Source: Rhizobium sp. JAB6 (GTDB lineage Bacteria > Pseudomonadota > Alphaproteobacteria > Rhizobiales > Rhizobiaceae). Taken from it: 64,000 bases of DNA. The notes under the pieces are model-generated. The model saw only the letters and a list, made by a program, of their open reading frames with translations. It made no database searches and was not told the origin of the DNA. The stretch spans positions 310,001-374,000 of the forward strand of contig NZ_PYJQ01000010.1 in assembly GCF_003024605.1 (NCBI RefSeq), read 5' to 3'. Of the stretch, positions 54,595 to 63,900 are shown in pieces (within the stretch, counting starts at the first letter, position 1; each line of letters begins with the position of its first letter). A program made the position numbers and the translations under genes.

Positions 54595-55620
54595 ATGACG
54601 GAAAGCACTTTGCAGCGGGAACATTTTGGGACGACGGCGGATGGGGATACCGTCTATCGCGTCAAGATCGTCGGTGGCGGCCTGACGGCGCATATCATGT
54701 CATGGGGCGCGGTCATTCAGGATCTGCGTCTTGACGGACACGAGCCCTCGCTCCTGCTCGGCTTCGACAATTTTGCCGATTATCCCCTCCACTCCTCCTA
54801 TTTCGGCGCCACGCCCGGGCGCTGCGCCAACCGCATCGGCGGCGGCCGCTTCACGCTTGACGGCAAGCAGTATCAGCTGGAGCTCAATGAAAAGGGCGTC
54901 ACTCATCTGCATGGCGGCAAGGACAATATCGCCAAGCGCAATTGGACCATCGTCGAGCACGATACCGACCGTGTCGTACTGAAGATTGTCGATCCCGACG
55001 GCCGCGCCGGCTATCCCGGCAATTGCACGATCCAGGCAACCTATTGGGTCCATGGCAATGGCGAATTGTCGGTCACATACGAATCGACCACCGATCAGCC
55101 GACGCTCGCCAATGTCTGCCAGCACGCCTATTTCAACCTCGACGGCCGCGACGATGCGCTCGGCCACGACATCATGATCGCCGCCGATCACTATACGCCG
55201 ACCGACGACAAACAGGTCCCGACCGGCGAAATCCGCTCCGTCGAAGACACCGTCTTCGATTTCCGCGAGATGTCGCCGATGAAGCGTTTCGAAGGCAGCG
55301 AGCAGGCGCTCTACGATCACAATTTCTGCCTCTCCGGCGAGCGCACCGCCAAGCGCTCCGTCGTGCTCGCCCGCAGCGTCAATTCCGGCGTCTCGCTCGA
55401 AGTGCGCACCACCGAGCCCGGCGTGCAATTCTATGCCGGCTTCAAGCTGGACGTGCCGGTGCCCGGCCATGACGGCCGTAAGATCGGCCCGTTTGCCGGC
55501 TTCTGCCTGGAAACGCAGGTCTGGCCCGATGCCATCAACCACGAAGGCTTCCCCAATGCCGTGCTCCGCCCGGGCGAGGTATTGCGGCAGGAAACGGATT
55601 ACATCTTCACCAAGAACTAG
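54595..55620 (+). CDS. Aldose 1-epimerase family protein
   Basis: The 341-residue galactose-mutarotase-type protein interconverts the alpha and beta anomers of aldoses. Family blocks are present: FGATPGRCANRIGGGRF, HLHGG, NVCQHAYFNLDG with the catalytic His, a late LETQVWPDA, and the ending HEGFPNAVLRPGE. The expected catalytic Glu is in GFCLETQ. It stands alone between an intergenic repeat and a strong terminator. Confidence 0.93.
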   Translation: MTESTLQREHFGTTADGDTVYRVKIVGGGLTAHIMSWGAVIQDLRLDGHEPSLLLGFDNFADYPLHSSYFGATPGRCANRIGGGRFTLDGKQYQLELNEKGVTHLHGGKDNIAKRNWTIVEHDTDRVVLKIVDPDGRAGYPGNCTIQATYWVHGNGELSVTYESTTDQPTLANVCQHAYFNLDGRDDALGHDIMIAADHYTPTDDKQVPTGEIRSVEDTVFDFREMSPMKRFEGSEQALYDHNFCLSGERTAKRSVVLARSVNSGVSLEVRTTEPGVQFYAGFKLDVPVPGHDGRKIGPFAGFCLETQVWPDAINHEGFPNAVLRPGEVLRQETDYIFTKN

Positions 55621-55647
55621 GTCGGGGATGCCTGCTCACTTGAAAAT

Positions 55648-55686
55648 ATCGGCCGGGCGTCCAAAGCGCCCGGCCGATTCTTTTTG
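55648..55686 (+). terminator. Intrinsic terminator after the aldose epimerase
   Basis: A perfect 12-bp stem ATCGGCCGGGCG / CGCCCGGCCGAT (55648-55659 / 55667-55678) with a 7-nt loop is followed by TCTTTTT. Confidence 0.92.
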
Positions 55687-55714
55687 CACTGCGGATAGAT
55701 TCACCTTGTGAATT

Positions 55715-55754
55715 GGTTCTAAATAGGTTCTATATGACAGCCATGGATAGAACC
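55715..55754 (+). promoter_or_regulatory. Repeated GGTTCTA operator overlapping the GntR start
   Basis: GGTTCTA occurs at 55715-55721 and 55726-55732 as direct repeats spaced 11 bp apart, and inverted as ATAGAACC at 55747-55754. The inverted pair spans the start codons of the GntR gene, which fits autoregulation by that protein. Confidence 0.55.
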
Positions 55755-56516
55755 AGTTTGATAGCCGAATTGAACAATCGCGGCCTCGGCGACGGGACCG
55801 GGAGCGGGCCGCTGTACAAGCGCCTGGCACAAGCGCTGACGGGTCTGATCCAAGAGGGCCTGCTGAAACCGGGCACGGCACTTCCGGGCGAGCGAGATCT
55901 CGCCAGCGCACTGGAAATCGGCCGCGTTACCGTGCGAACGGCCTATCGCGACCTGCTCACTTCAGGCGTCATCGAATCCCGTCACGGCAGCGGCACCTTC
56001 GTCTCGCAGCATGTGGAGCGCATTGAGCAGCCACTCTGGCGCCTCTCCTCCTTTTCCGCAGACATGCGATCGCGCGGCCGCGAACCGGCAGCGCGCATCC
56101 TGTCCCGCACCGTCAGTGCGCCCGCGCCGGAGGAATCCTTCCTGCTGGGCCTCGGCCTTGATGAACCCGTGCTGCGTCTCGACCGATTGCGCTTGGCGGA
56201 CGGCCAGCCGCTCGCCATCGAGCGTGCCGTCGTTCCCATCAAGTTCCTCGGTGAAGAGGCCATATCCGAGGGATCGCTTTACGACGCTCTGGCGGCCAAA
56301 GGCTTCAAGCCAGTGCGCGCCCAGCAGAGGCTGACCGCCGTGACACTCGACCCGACATCCGCATCGATCCTGACCGTGAAGGCCGGGGCGCCGGCACTTC
56401 TGATCGAACGCGTCTCCCGCCTCGCGGATCAGCGCGTCGTTGAATATACCCGCTCGCATTACCGCGGCGATGCCTACGATTTTGTTGCTGAATTGAGAAT
56501 TGGAGATGACCTATGA
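55743..56516 (+). CDS. GntR-family regulator (HutC/UTRA type) of amino-sugar genes
   Basis: The 257-residue regulator has an N-terminal winged helix (GERDLASALEIGRVTVRTAY, about residues 47-66) and a C-terminal UTRA effector domain (about 90-250). It resembles NagR/DasR-type regulators that sense N-acetylglucosamine-6-phosphate or related compounds. ATG 55743 (MDRTSLIAEL) is taken; ATG 55734 with AGG upstream is equally possible. It overlaps the SIS deaminase gene by 4 bp and heads the operon 55743-59453. Confidence 0.9.
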   Translation: MDRTSLIAELNNRGLGDGTGSGPLYKRLAQALTGLIQEGLLKPGTALPGERDLASALEIGRVTVRTAYRDLLTSGVIESRHGSGTFVSQHVERIEQPLWRLSSFSADMRSRGREPAARILSRTVSAPAPEESFLLGLGLDEPVLRLDRLRLADGQPLAIERAVVPIKFLGEEAISEGSLYDALAAKGFKPVRAQQRLTAVTLDPTSASILTVKAGAPALLIERVSRLADQRVVEYTRSHYRGDAYDFVAELRIGDDL

Positions 56517-57544
56517 GCGAGACCCAATCCCTGATGTTGGCGGAAGCCGGCCAATCGCCTGAGGTGGTTGCAACCCTGCTGGAAAAGGAAAAGCCCGCCT
56601 TTGCCGAAATCGCGAAGCTCTTCTCGACCGGCCGTCCATCGCTGATCACGACGGCGGCGCGCGGCTCCTCCGACCATGCCGCCACTTTCTTCAAGTATTT
56701 GTTCGAAATCTCCTGCGGCATCCCGGTCGCCTCGGTCGGCCCGTCGATCGCTTCCGTTTATGGCGCTCCGCTGCACCTGAAGGGCGGCATTCACTTCACG
56801 GTCTCCCAATCCGGCGGCAGCCCCGACATTATCGCCATGCAGGCCGCCGCCAAGAAGGGTGGCGCCACCACGATCGCCGTCGTCAACGTCACAGACAGCC
56901 CCCTTGCCAGGGAAGCCGACATCGTGCTCGGCCTCAACGCCGGCAAGGAACAGAGCGTCGCCGCGACCAAATCCTTCATCGCCTCGGTTGCCGCTCTTGC
57001 CGGTGTCACGGCTGCGGTATGGCAAGACAAGGCGCTGATCGATGGCCTTGCCAAATTGCCGGAAGCGCTTGCCGCCACCTCCGGCATCGACGGCCGTGCG
57101 GCCGAAGATGTGCTCTTCGACGCCTCCTCGCTCTATACCGGCGGCCGCGGCCCGGCTTTCGCCATTGCCCTTGAAGCGGCTTTGAAGGCCAAGGAGACCG
57201 CCGGCCTTCATGCCGAAGCCTTCTCATTGGCCGAACTCATGCATGGCCCGATGCGCCTCGTGCAGCCGGGCTTCCCGATCGTCGCCTTCTCGCCCGATGA
57301 TGCCGCCTTCGCCAACAATGCCAAGGCGCTGGAACGGCTCCAGAAGCTCGGGGCCACCGCCGTCTCCTTCTCGACCGCGCCGCTTGCCGGCATCAACCTG
57401 CGCATGCCGACCACGGGGAATGGCCTGCTCGATCCGCTGGTATCGCTGCTGTGCTACTATCGCCTCATCGAGTCGGTGACCCGCCGCAAGGGCTTCGATC
57501 CGGACAAACCGGCTAATCTTCTCAAGGTAACGGAGACCATGTGA
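56513..57544 (+). CDS. SIS-domain glucosamine-6-phosphate deaminase (NagB-II type)
   Basis: The 343-residue protein has tandem SIS domains like the isomerase half of GlmS. The phosphosugar-binding block SQSGGSPDI (first SIS), the GlmS-like KETAGLHAEAFSLAELMHGP (second SIS) and the terminal TRRKGFDPDKPANLLKVTET are all family hallmarks. Placed between a GntR regulator and nagA, it most likely converts glucosamine-6-phosphate to fructose-6-phosphate and ammonia. A GGAG site precedes the ATG, which overlaps the regulator's stop. Confidence 0.9.
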   Translation: MSETQSLMLAEAGQSPEVVATLLEKEKPAFAEIAKLFSTGRPSLITTAARGSSDHAATFFKYLFEISCGIPVASVGPSIASVYGAPLHLKGGIHFTVSQSGGSPDIIAMQAAAKKGGATTIAVVNVTDSPLAREADIVLGLNAGKEQSVAATKSFIASVAALAGVTAAVWQDKALIDGLAKLPEALAATSGIDGRAAEDVLFDASSLYTGGRGPAFAIALEAALKAKETAGLHAEAFSLAELMHGPMRLVQPGFPIVAFSPDDAAFANNAKALERLQKLGATAVSFSTAPLAGINLRMPTTGNGLLDPLVSLLCYYRLIESVTRRKGFDPDKPANLLKVTETM

Positions 57545-58701
57545 TGGACTACAAGGTCTTTACCGGCGCCCGTATCTTCGATGGCGACCGGTTTCACGAC
57601 GATAGCGCATTGGTGATCGGCAACGGCCGTATCCATGCGATCACCGGAGCGAATGATGTCCCCGATAACGCGGAGACCATTCAGCTGAAAGGCGGCGTCC
57701 TCTCTCCGGGCTTTATCGACGCGCAGGTCAACGGCGGCGGCGGCCGCATGCTGAATGACGAGCCCTCGCCCGCGTCCATGTATAGGATTGCCGAGGGCCA
57801 TCGTCCCTACGGCACGACATCGGTGCTGCCGACGCTCATCACCGATGTCGCAGCCGCGACTACTGCAGCGATCGAAGCGGCTGTCGAAGCCGTGAAAGCC
57901 AATCGCGGCGTCGCCGGCCTGCATCTGGAAGGCCCGCATCTGGCACCGGCCCGCAAGGGTGCGCATCTCGCCGAACTGATGCGCCCGGTCGAAGACAGCG
58001 ACGTCAAGACTTTCATCCGTGCCCGTGAGGCGATCGGCACCTTGCTGGTGACGATTGCGGCCGAGCAGGTCACCGAGCGGCAGGTGCAGGCGCTCGCCGA
58101 AGGCGGCGTCATCGTCAGCATCGGCCATAGCGATTGCACGGCGGAAGCCGCCAATGCGCGCTTCGATGCCGGCGCGCGCGGCGTTACCCATCTTTTCAAT
58201 GCCATGAGCCAGATGGGCCATCGCGCGCCCGGTCTCGTCGGCGCAGCGATCGATCACCCCGCCCCCTGGTGCGGCATCATCGCCGATGGTCATCACGTGG
58301 AGCCGACGGCGCTCAGGGTCGCGCTGCGCGCCAAGCGCGGTGAAGGCCGCCTGTTTTTCGTTACCGACGCCATGTCGCTCGTCGGCACCGATCTGCCGAG
58401 TTTCACGCTGAATGGACGCACGGTCTATCGCACCGAGGGAGGCTATTGTTCCAAACTGACGCTCGATGACGGCACGCTTGCCGGATCCGATGTCGATATG
58501 GCCTCGACCATCCGCTATGGCGTCAATATTCTCGAACTGCCATTGGCGGAAGCCCTGCGCATGGCGACCTCCTATCCCGCCCGTTTCCTGCGGCTTACGG
58601 ATCGGGGTCACTTAACGCCGGGAATGCGTGCCGATCTCGTTCACATCAACGACGGCATCGAAGTGACCGAAACCTGGATCTCGGGTCAACATTCGGCCTG
58701 A
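57544..58701 (+). CDS. nagA: N-acetylglucosamine-6-phosphate deacetylase
   Basis: The 385-residue amidohydrolase removes the acetyl group from GlcNAc-6-phosphate. PGFIDAQVNGGGG, the metal-binding GLHLEGPHL, SIGHSDCTAEAA, GVTHLFNAMSQMGHRAPG and catalytic-Asp block FFVTDAMS are all present. ATG 57544 overlaps the preceding stop, with CGGAG 8 nt upstream; GTG 57541 is an alternative. It feeds its product to the SIS deaminase encoded just before it. Confidence 0.95.
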   Translation: MDYKVFTGARIFDGDRFHDDSALVIGNGRIHAITGANDVPDNAETIQLKGGVLSPGFIDAQVNGGGGRMLNDEPSPASMYRIAEGHRPYGTTSVLPTLITDVAAATTAAIEAAVEAVKANRGVAGLHLEGPHLAPARKGAHLAELMRPVEDSDVKTFIRAREAIGTLLVTIAAEQVTERQVQALAEGGVIVSIGHSDCTAEAANARFDAGARGVTHLFNAMSQMGHRAPGLVGAAIDHPAPWCGIIADGHHVEPTALRVALRAKRGEGRLFFVTDAMSLVGTDLPSFTLNGRTVYRTEGGYCSKLTLDDGTLAGSDVDMASTIRYGVNILELPLAEALRMATSYPARFLRLTDRGHLTPGMRADLVHINDGIEVTETWISGQHSA

Positions 58702-58724
58702 CACAGCATATAAGGAAGGTCGGC

Positions 58725-59453
58725 ATGAGCGCAGTCACGGACAGCTATTTCTCCGCCCTCATCGGCCGGTTGGAGACCCTGCGCGAGGCGCTGGCCGAGC
58801 CGATGTCCCGGGCTTCGGCTGCCATCTGCACGGCCGCACGCGCCGATCGCCGCGTCTATGTCTTCGGCACCGGCCATTCGCATATGCTGGCGGAAGAAGT
58901 GCATTATCGCGCCGGCGGCCTCGCCTTCACCATTCCCGTGCTCGTGGGCTCCGCCATGCTGCATGAAGGCGCCGTCATCAGCTCGGTCTATGAACGCACC
59001 GAGGGCCTTATCCGCCCGGTCTTCGAGCGCTACGGCATGCAGCCCGGCGATGTGCTGATCATCGCCTCCAATTCCGGCGTCAACGCCGCGCCGATCGAGG
59101 CGGCGGATTATGGCCGGGAAATCGGCGCAACGGTCATCGCCATCACCTCGCTCGCCTATTCGGCCGCCATCGCCAATGGACGCAGAAAGCTCGCCGATAT
59201 CGCCGATATCGTGCTGGACAACGGCCTGCCGCCGGGGGATGCGATGATCGAGCTGCCGGGAACGGAGCTGAAGGTCGGACCGGCCTCGACAGCCGTCGGC
59301 GCCACGGTGCTCAATGCCATCTTCGCCGATGTCGCCGCCGAACTCTGCAGAGACGGCAATCCGCCCGTCTACCTCAGCGCCAACATGCCCGGCGCCAAGG
59401 AAACCAACCAACAATTGGTCAAGAAATACCGGCCGCGCAATCCGCATCTTTAA
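58725..59453 (+). CDS. SIS-domain sugar-phosphate-binding protein
   Basis: The 242-residue single SIS-domain protein has VYVFGTGHSHMLAEEVHYRA, an IIASNSGVNAAPIEAA phosphosugar-binding block and the ending KKYRPRNPHL. It resembles the UPF0309/sugar isomerase-like group rather than MurQ. It closes the amino-sugar operon 23 bp after nagA. The reaction is unknown; an isomerase or binding role for an amino-sugar phosphate is likely. Confidence 0.85.
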   Translation: MSAVTDSYFSALIGRLETLREALAEPMSRASAAICTAARADRRVYVFGTGHSHMLAEEVHYRAGGLAFTIPVLVGSAMLHEGAVISSVYERTEGLIRPVFERYGMQPGDVLIIASNSGVNAAPIEAADYGREIGATVIAITSLAYSAAIANGRRKLADIADIVLDNGLPPGDAMIELPGTELKVGPASTAVGATVLNAIFADVAAELCRDGNPPVYLSANMPGAKETNQQLVKKYRPRNPHL

Positions 59454-59505
59454 GGCGGCTGGAAGACGCCTCCTATCTGGAGCGGCATAAACAATCGGAT
59501 AGAAC

Positions 59506-59541
59506 GGCCGAGCGATTCCCGTGAAACGCTCGGCCACTCCT
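59506..59541 (+). terminator. Terminator between the amino-sugar operon and the RND pump
   Basis: A 9-bp perfect stem GGCCGAGCG / CGCTCGGCC (59506-59514 / 59527-59535) with a 12-nt loop is followed by a weak T-rich run. It lies between convergent operons and may act in both directions. Confidence 0.65.
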
Positions 59542-59548
59542 TTAGGAA

Positions 59549-62500
59549 TCATTGCGCTGCGTCTGCCGCCGCAGGCTCCTGTTCGGCTTCCGCCTGCTTG
59601 CGCCGTCTGCGCAGGACAACATAGAAGACCGGCGTCAGGAACAGGCCGAACAGCGTCACGCCGAGCATGCCGGAGAAGACCGCGGTGCCGAGCGACTGAC
59701 GCATTTCCGCGCCCGGGCCGGTCGCGATCATCAGCGGCACGACGCCGAAGATGAAGGCAAACGCCGTCATCAGGATCGGACGCAGGCGCAGATGACTGGC
59801 CTCGATCGCCGCCTCCACTGCGCTCTTTCCCTCAAGCTGCGCCTGCCGGGCGAATTCGACGATCAGGATCGCGTTCTTGGCCGCAAGGCCGATCAGCACG
59901 ATCAGCCCGATCTGCGTGAGGATGTTGTTGTCCATTCCTCTCAGATGCACGCCGATCAGCGCCGCAAGCACCGCCAGCGGCACGATGAGGATGATCGCAA
60001 GCGGCAGGATCCAGCTTTCATACTGCGCCGAGAGCGCCAGGAAGACGAAGATGACCGACAGGGCGAAGATGTAGATCGCCGTATTGCCGGTATGTTTTTC
60101 CTGATAGGCGAGTTCCGTCCATTCGAAGGTGGTGCCCGACGGCAAGAGATTCTTTGCCAGCCCCTCCATCGTGTCGAGTGCCGTACCCGTGGAAACGCCC
60201 GGACCCGGATTGCCCTGCAAAGGAACCGAGACATACATGTTGTAGCGCTGGACGAGCGCCGGCCCGGTCGTGTCGCGGATATCGACCAACGTGCCGAGCG
60301 GTACGAGCGCGCCCGTCGCCGACCGCACCTTCAGTGCCAGAATATCCTCACGGTCCATGCGATACTGCTGGTCGGCCTGCGCCCGGACCTGATAGACACG
60401 GCCGAAAGCGTTGAAGTCGTTGACATAGGATGTGCCAAGATTGATCGACAGCGTCTCGAAGATATTCGGGATCGGCACGTTCAGCGCCCGCGCCTTGTCA
60501 CGGTCGATCGCCAGGAAATACTGCGGGCTGTTGGCGGAGAAGGTGGTGAAGACGCCGCTGACACCCTTGTTCTGCGCGGCAACGCCCATCATCTGGTAGG
60601 CGAGCGGCAGGATGCGGCGCATGTCGGGGTTTTCCCGGTCCATGATCTGCATCTTGAAGCCGCCGGAATTGCCGACGCCGCGGATCGAAGGCGGCGGAAT
60701 GGCGATGATGAAGGCTTCCTGGATACCTTGGAGGCTACCGAAGAGCTGGCCGATGATCTTGGTCGCCGTATCTCCGGTCTTTAGCCGCTCCTCGAATGGC
60801 TTGAACGGCGTGAAGATGACGCCTGAATTCGAGGCATTGGTGAAAGTCGCGCCGTTGAAGCCGGCAAAGGCGACGGCATTGGCAATGCCCGGCGTCTTGC
60901 TGATGATGTCAGTCGCCTTCTGGATGACGGCGTTGGTGCGCGCAAGCGACGCGCCGTCGGGCAGTTGCACGACGACGATGGCATAGCCCTGGTCCATGGT
61001 CGGAACGAAGCCCTGCGGCACGATCCTGCCCATATACCAGGTTCCCGCCAGCAGCCCCGCGAAGACGAGAAGCGCACAGGCCAGCGCCGTCCACGTTGTC
61101 ACGAGGCGCCGGATGATCCACGAATAGCCGCTGCTCATCCGCTCGAAGCCGCGGTTGAACCCGTCACCCAAGGCGCGGCCGAACCGCGCGAAGACATTGT
61201 TCGATTTCTCGTGGCTATGGGGACGCAGGACGATCGCGGCGATCGCCGGCGAGAGCGTCAGCGAGTTCAGGCACGAAATGGCCGTCGCGACTGAAATCGT
61301 CACCGCGAACTGCCGGTAGAACTGGCCTGAGATGCCGGGGATAAAGGCGGTCGGCACAAAGACGGCGATCAGCACCAGCGAGATCGCCAGAACCGCGGTG
61401 CCCACCTCGTTCATCGTCACATGCGACGCCTCTTTTGGCGTCATGCCGAGCGCGAGGTTTCGTTCGACATTCTCCACGACAACGATCGCGTCGTCGACGA
61501 CGATGCCAATGGCGAGTACCAGGCCGAACAGCGTCAGCATGTTCAGCGAGAAGCCGAAGGCGAGCAGGAAGGCGAAGGTACCGATCAGCGACACGGGTAT
61601 CGCGACGATCGGGATGATCGCCGTCCGCCACGATTGCAGGAAGACCAGCACGACGATGGCGACGAGGACCGCCGCCTCGAAGATGGTTTTGTAGACCTCG
61701 TGGATCGATTCGGCGATAAACTCCGTGGGGTTATAGATGATGCGGTATTCGAGCCCCTGCGGGAAATCCTGCGCCAGGCTTTCCATCGTCTTTTGAATGT
61801 CGGCGGCAGCATCGAGCGCGTTCGTGCCCGGGCGAGCGAAGACGCCGAGCGCCACCGCCGGGCTGCCGTTCAGATAGCTGTTGGTGACATAGTCCTGCGC
61901 GCCGAGCTCGATACGGGCGACGTCCTGCAGCTGCACGAGACGGCCGTTGCCCGTCGCCTTGACGATGACGTAACGGAATTGCCGCGCATCGGAAAAACGC
62001 CCCTGCGTGGTGACGGTATATTGGAAGGCATTGGTGCCCGACACCGGTGGCCCGCCGATCGTACCGCCGGAAACCTGTACGTTCTGATCGCGAAGCGCCT
62101 GAACGATGTCGCCGGCGGTCATGCCATAGGCGGCAAGCTTTTCAGGATCCAGCCAGATGCGCAGCGAATATTGACGCTCGCCGAAGAGCTGCACGTCGCC
62201 GACACCATCCAGACGAACCAGAAGGTCGCGGATACGCGTACGGGCATAGTTGGAGATATACAGCTGATCGTATCGATTGTTCGGCGATAGGAGATGCACG
62301 ACCATCATCAGGTCGGGCGAACTCTTGACCGTGGTGATGCCGATGCGTCTGACATCTTCCGGCAGGCGAGGTTCGGCGATGGAAACGCGGTTCTGCACCA
62401 GCACCTGCGCCTTGTCGAGGTCGGTGCCGAGCTTGAAGGTGATCGTCAGCGCCATGGAGCCGTCGGCACTCGAATAGGAGGACATGTAGAGCATGTCCTC

Positions 62501-62722
62501 GACGCCGTTGATTTCCTGCTCGATCGGCGTCGCCACGGTATCGGCGATGGTCTGGGCATCGGCACCCGGGTAGGAGGTACGCACGACGATAGTCGGCGGC
62601 GCGACTTCGGGATATTGCGCCACCGGCAGCTGGAAATAGGCGATGCCGCCGACGATCAACAGCACGATGGATAGGACCGATGCGAAGATCGGCCGATCGA
62701 CGAAGAAGTGGGAAAACCTCAT
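59549..62722 (-). CDS. RND multidrug efflux transporter (AcrB/HAE1 type)
   Basis: The 1057-residue inner-membrane pump has 12 helices and two large periplasmic loops. The start MRFSHFFVDRPIFASVLSIV is the family's N-terminal signature. The proton-relay Asp pair is in GIVVDDAIVVVENV (helix 4), and the second-half TM region has ALSAQYESWILP. It starts 4 bp inside the adaptor gene's end (overlap 62719-62722). No outer-membrane channel gene follows in the window, so a general TolC would be needed. Confidence 0.95.
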   Translation of the reverse strand: MRFSHFFVDRPIFASVLSIVLLIVGGIAYFQLPVAQYPEVAPPTIVVRTSYPGADAQTIADTVATPIEQEINGVEDMLYMSSYSSADGSMALTITFKLGTDLDKAQVLVQNRVSIAEPRLPEDVRRIGITTVKSSPDLMMVVHLLSPNNRYDQLYISNYARTRIRDLLVRLDGVGDVQLFGERQYSLRIWLDPEKLAAYGMTAGDIVQALRDQNVQVSGGTIGGPPVSGTNAFQYTVTTQGRFSDARQFRYVIVKATGNGRLVQLQDVARIELGAQDYVTNSYLNGSPAVALGVFARPGTNALDAAADIQKTMESLAQDFPQGLEYRIIYNPTEFIAESIHEVYKTIFEAAVLVAIVVLVFLQSWRTAIIPIVAIPVSLIGTFAFLLAFGFSLNMLTLFGLVLAIGIVVDDAIVVVENVERNLALGMTPKEASHVTMNEVGTAVLAISLVLIAVFVPTAFIPGISGQFYRQFAVTISVATAISCLNSLTLSPAIAAIVLRPHSHEKSNNVFARFGRALGDGFNRGFERMSSGYSWIIRRLVTTWTALACALLVFAGLLAGTWYMGRIVPQGFVPTMDQGYAIVVVQLPDGASLARTNAVIQKATDIISKTPGIANAVAFAGFNGATFTNASNSGVIFTPFKPFEERLKTGDTATKIIGQLFGSLQGIQEAFIIAIPPPSIRGVGNSGGFKMQIMDRENPDMRRILPLAYQMMGVAAQNKGVSGVFTTFSANSPQYFLAIDRDKARALNVPIPNIFETLSINLGTSYVNDFNAFGRVYQVRAQADQQYRMDREDILALKVRSATGALVPLGTLVDIRDTTGPALVQRYNMYVSVPLQGNPGPGVSTGTALDTMEGLAKNLLPSGTTFEWTELAYQEKHTGNTAIYIFALSVIFVFLALSAQYESWILPLAIILIVPLAVLAALIGVHLRGMDNNILTQIGLIVLIGLAAKNAILIVEFARQAQLEGKSAVEAAIEASHLRLRPILMTAFAFIFGVVPLMIATGPGAEMRQSLGTAVFSGMLGVTLFGLFLTPVFYVVLRRRRKQAEAEQEPAAADAAQ

Positions 62723-63900
62723 TGGCTCGTCCCCTGTGAATCGGCCTGGGCTGGTGGCTCGTCATTCGTCGCCTGCTGCGGCAGCTCAATCAGCTGCGGC
62801 GTCACCTTGACGCCGGGCCGGATGCGCATCAGCCCGTTGACGACGATGGTCTCGTCACCGGTCATGCCGTCGCGGATGACGCGATAGCCATAGAGTTTCG
62901 GCCCGAGACGAACGGATTTCGGCGTGACGTTGCCGGCGGTATCGACGGTATAGACGACGCGCTGGTTCTGATCGGAACCGATGGCTTCATCCGGCACGAG
63001 GATCGCCTTGTAGCTGTTGGACCCCTGCACTTGAACGCGTCCGAAAAGCCCGGGCTGCAGAATAAGATTGGGATTGGGAAAGCGTGCGCGGACGCGGATG
63101 GTTCCGGTCTCGTTATCGACGCGGTTTTCGGCGAAGTCGAGCTTGCCCTTGAACGGCTTCTGCTTGGAATCGGCAATCGTCACGGTCACATCGAGACCGC
63201 CGCCGCCCTGCTGCAGAGCGCTGCCATTCTTGCGGGCCTCATCGGCGTAGGAGAGCAGCCGGCGCTCATCAACATCGAAATAGAAGTCGATGGGGTCGAG
63301 CGACACGATGGTCGTCAGCACGGTCTGATCGGCCTGCACGAGGTTGCCGACAGAGATCAGGCGCCGGTCGATGCGGCCGCTGAGCGGCGCGGTGATCCTG
63401 GTGAAATCCATGTCCAGATTGGCGCGATCGACCGTCGCCTGCGCTCCACGCACATTCGCCTGCGCCGAAAGGAGATCGCGGCGTCGATCATCGAGGGTCG
63501 AAGCCGACTGGCTACCCGTCGTCGACAGGGACTCCGCCCGCTTATATTGCGCATCGGCAAGCGTCAGCGACGATTTTGCCACTTCCAGCGCGGCCGTCGC
63601 CTCGTTCAGCGTGGTGACGAAAGGCCGCTGGTCGATGACGAAAAGCAGATCTCCCTGCTTGACGATCGCGCCATCCTGGAAATGCACCTCCTGCAGGTAA
63701 CCGCCGACCCGCGAGCGCACGGAAACCTCATCGACCGCCTGGAAGCGCCCGATGAACTCGTCGCTATCGACGACATCGCGAACCACAGGCTTGGCGACCG
63801 TAACGGGCGGCGACGGCGGCGCACCTTGGGCAAGCGCCTGGGCACTCGAGAAAACGGCAATAGCACAGCTCAACAAGACGGCACGCGGCAGCATCGGCAT
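62719..63900 (-). CDS. RND efflux periplasmic adaptor (AcrA/MexA type)
   Basis: The 393-residue membrane-fusion protein has an N-terminal Sec-type signal (MPMLPRAVLLSCAIAVFSSA, cleavage after ALA at about 24) without a lipobox Cys. The lipoyl and hairpin region (RVGGYLQEVHFQDGAIVKQG, then a helical segment 95-165), the ITAPLSGRIDRRLISVGNLV block and the C-terminal beta domains follow. It is co-transcribed with the pump gene. The 100 bp upstream to the window end hold its ribosome binding site and probably its promoter. Confidence 0.93.
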   Translation of the reverse strand: MPMLPRAVLLSCAIAVFSSAQALAQGAPPSPPVTVAKPVVRDVVDSDEFIGRFQAVDEVSVRSRVGGYLQEVHFQDGAIVKQGDLLFVIDQRPFVTTLNEATAALEVAKSSLTLADAQYKRAESLSTTGSQSASTLDDRRRDLLSAQANVRGAQATVDRANLDMDFTRITAPLSGRIDRRLISVGNLVQADQTVLTTIVSLDPIDFYFDVDERRLLSYADEARKNGSALQQGGGGLDVTVTIADSKQKPFKGKLDFAENRVDNETGTIRVRARFPNPNLILQPGLFGRVQVQGSNSYKAILVPDEAIGSDQNQRVVYTVDTAGNVTPKSVRLGPKLYGYRVIRDGMTGDETIVVNGLMRIRPGVKVTPQLIELPQQATNDEPPAQADSQGTSQ

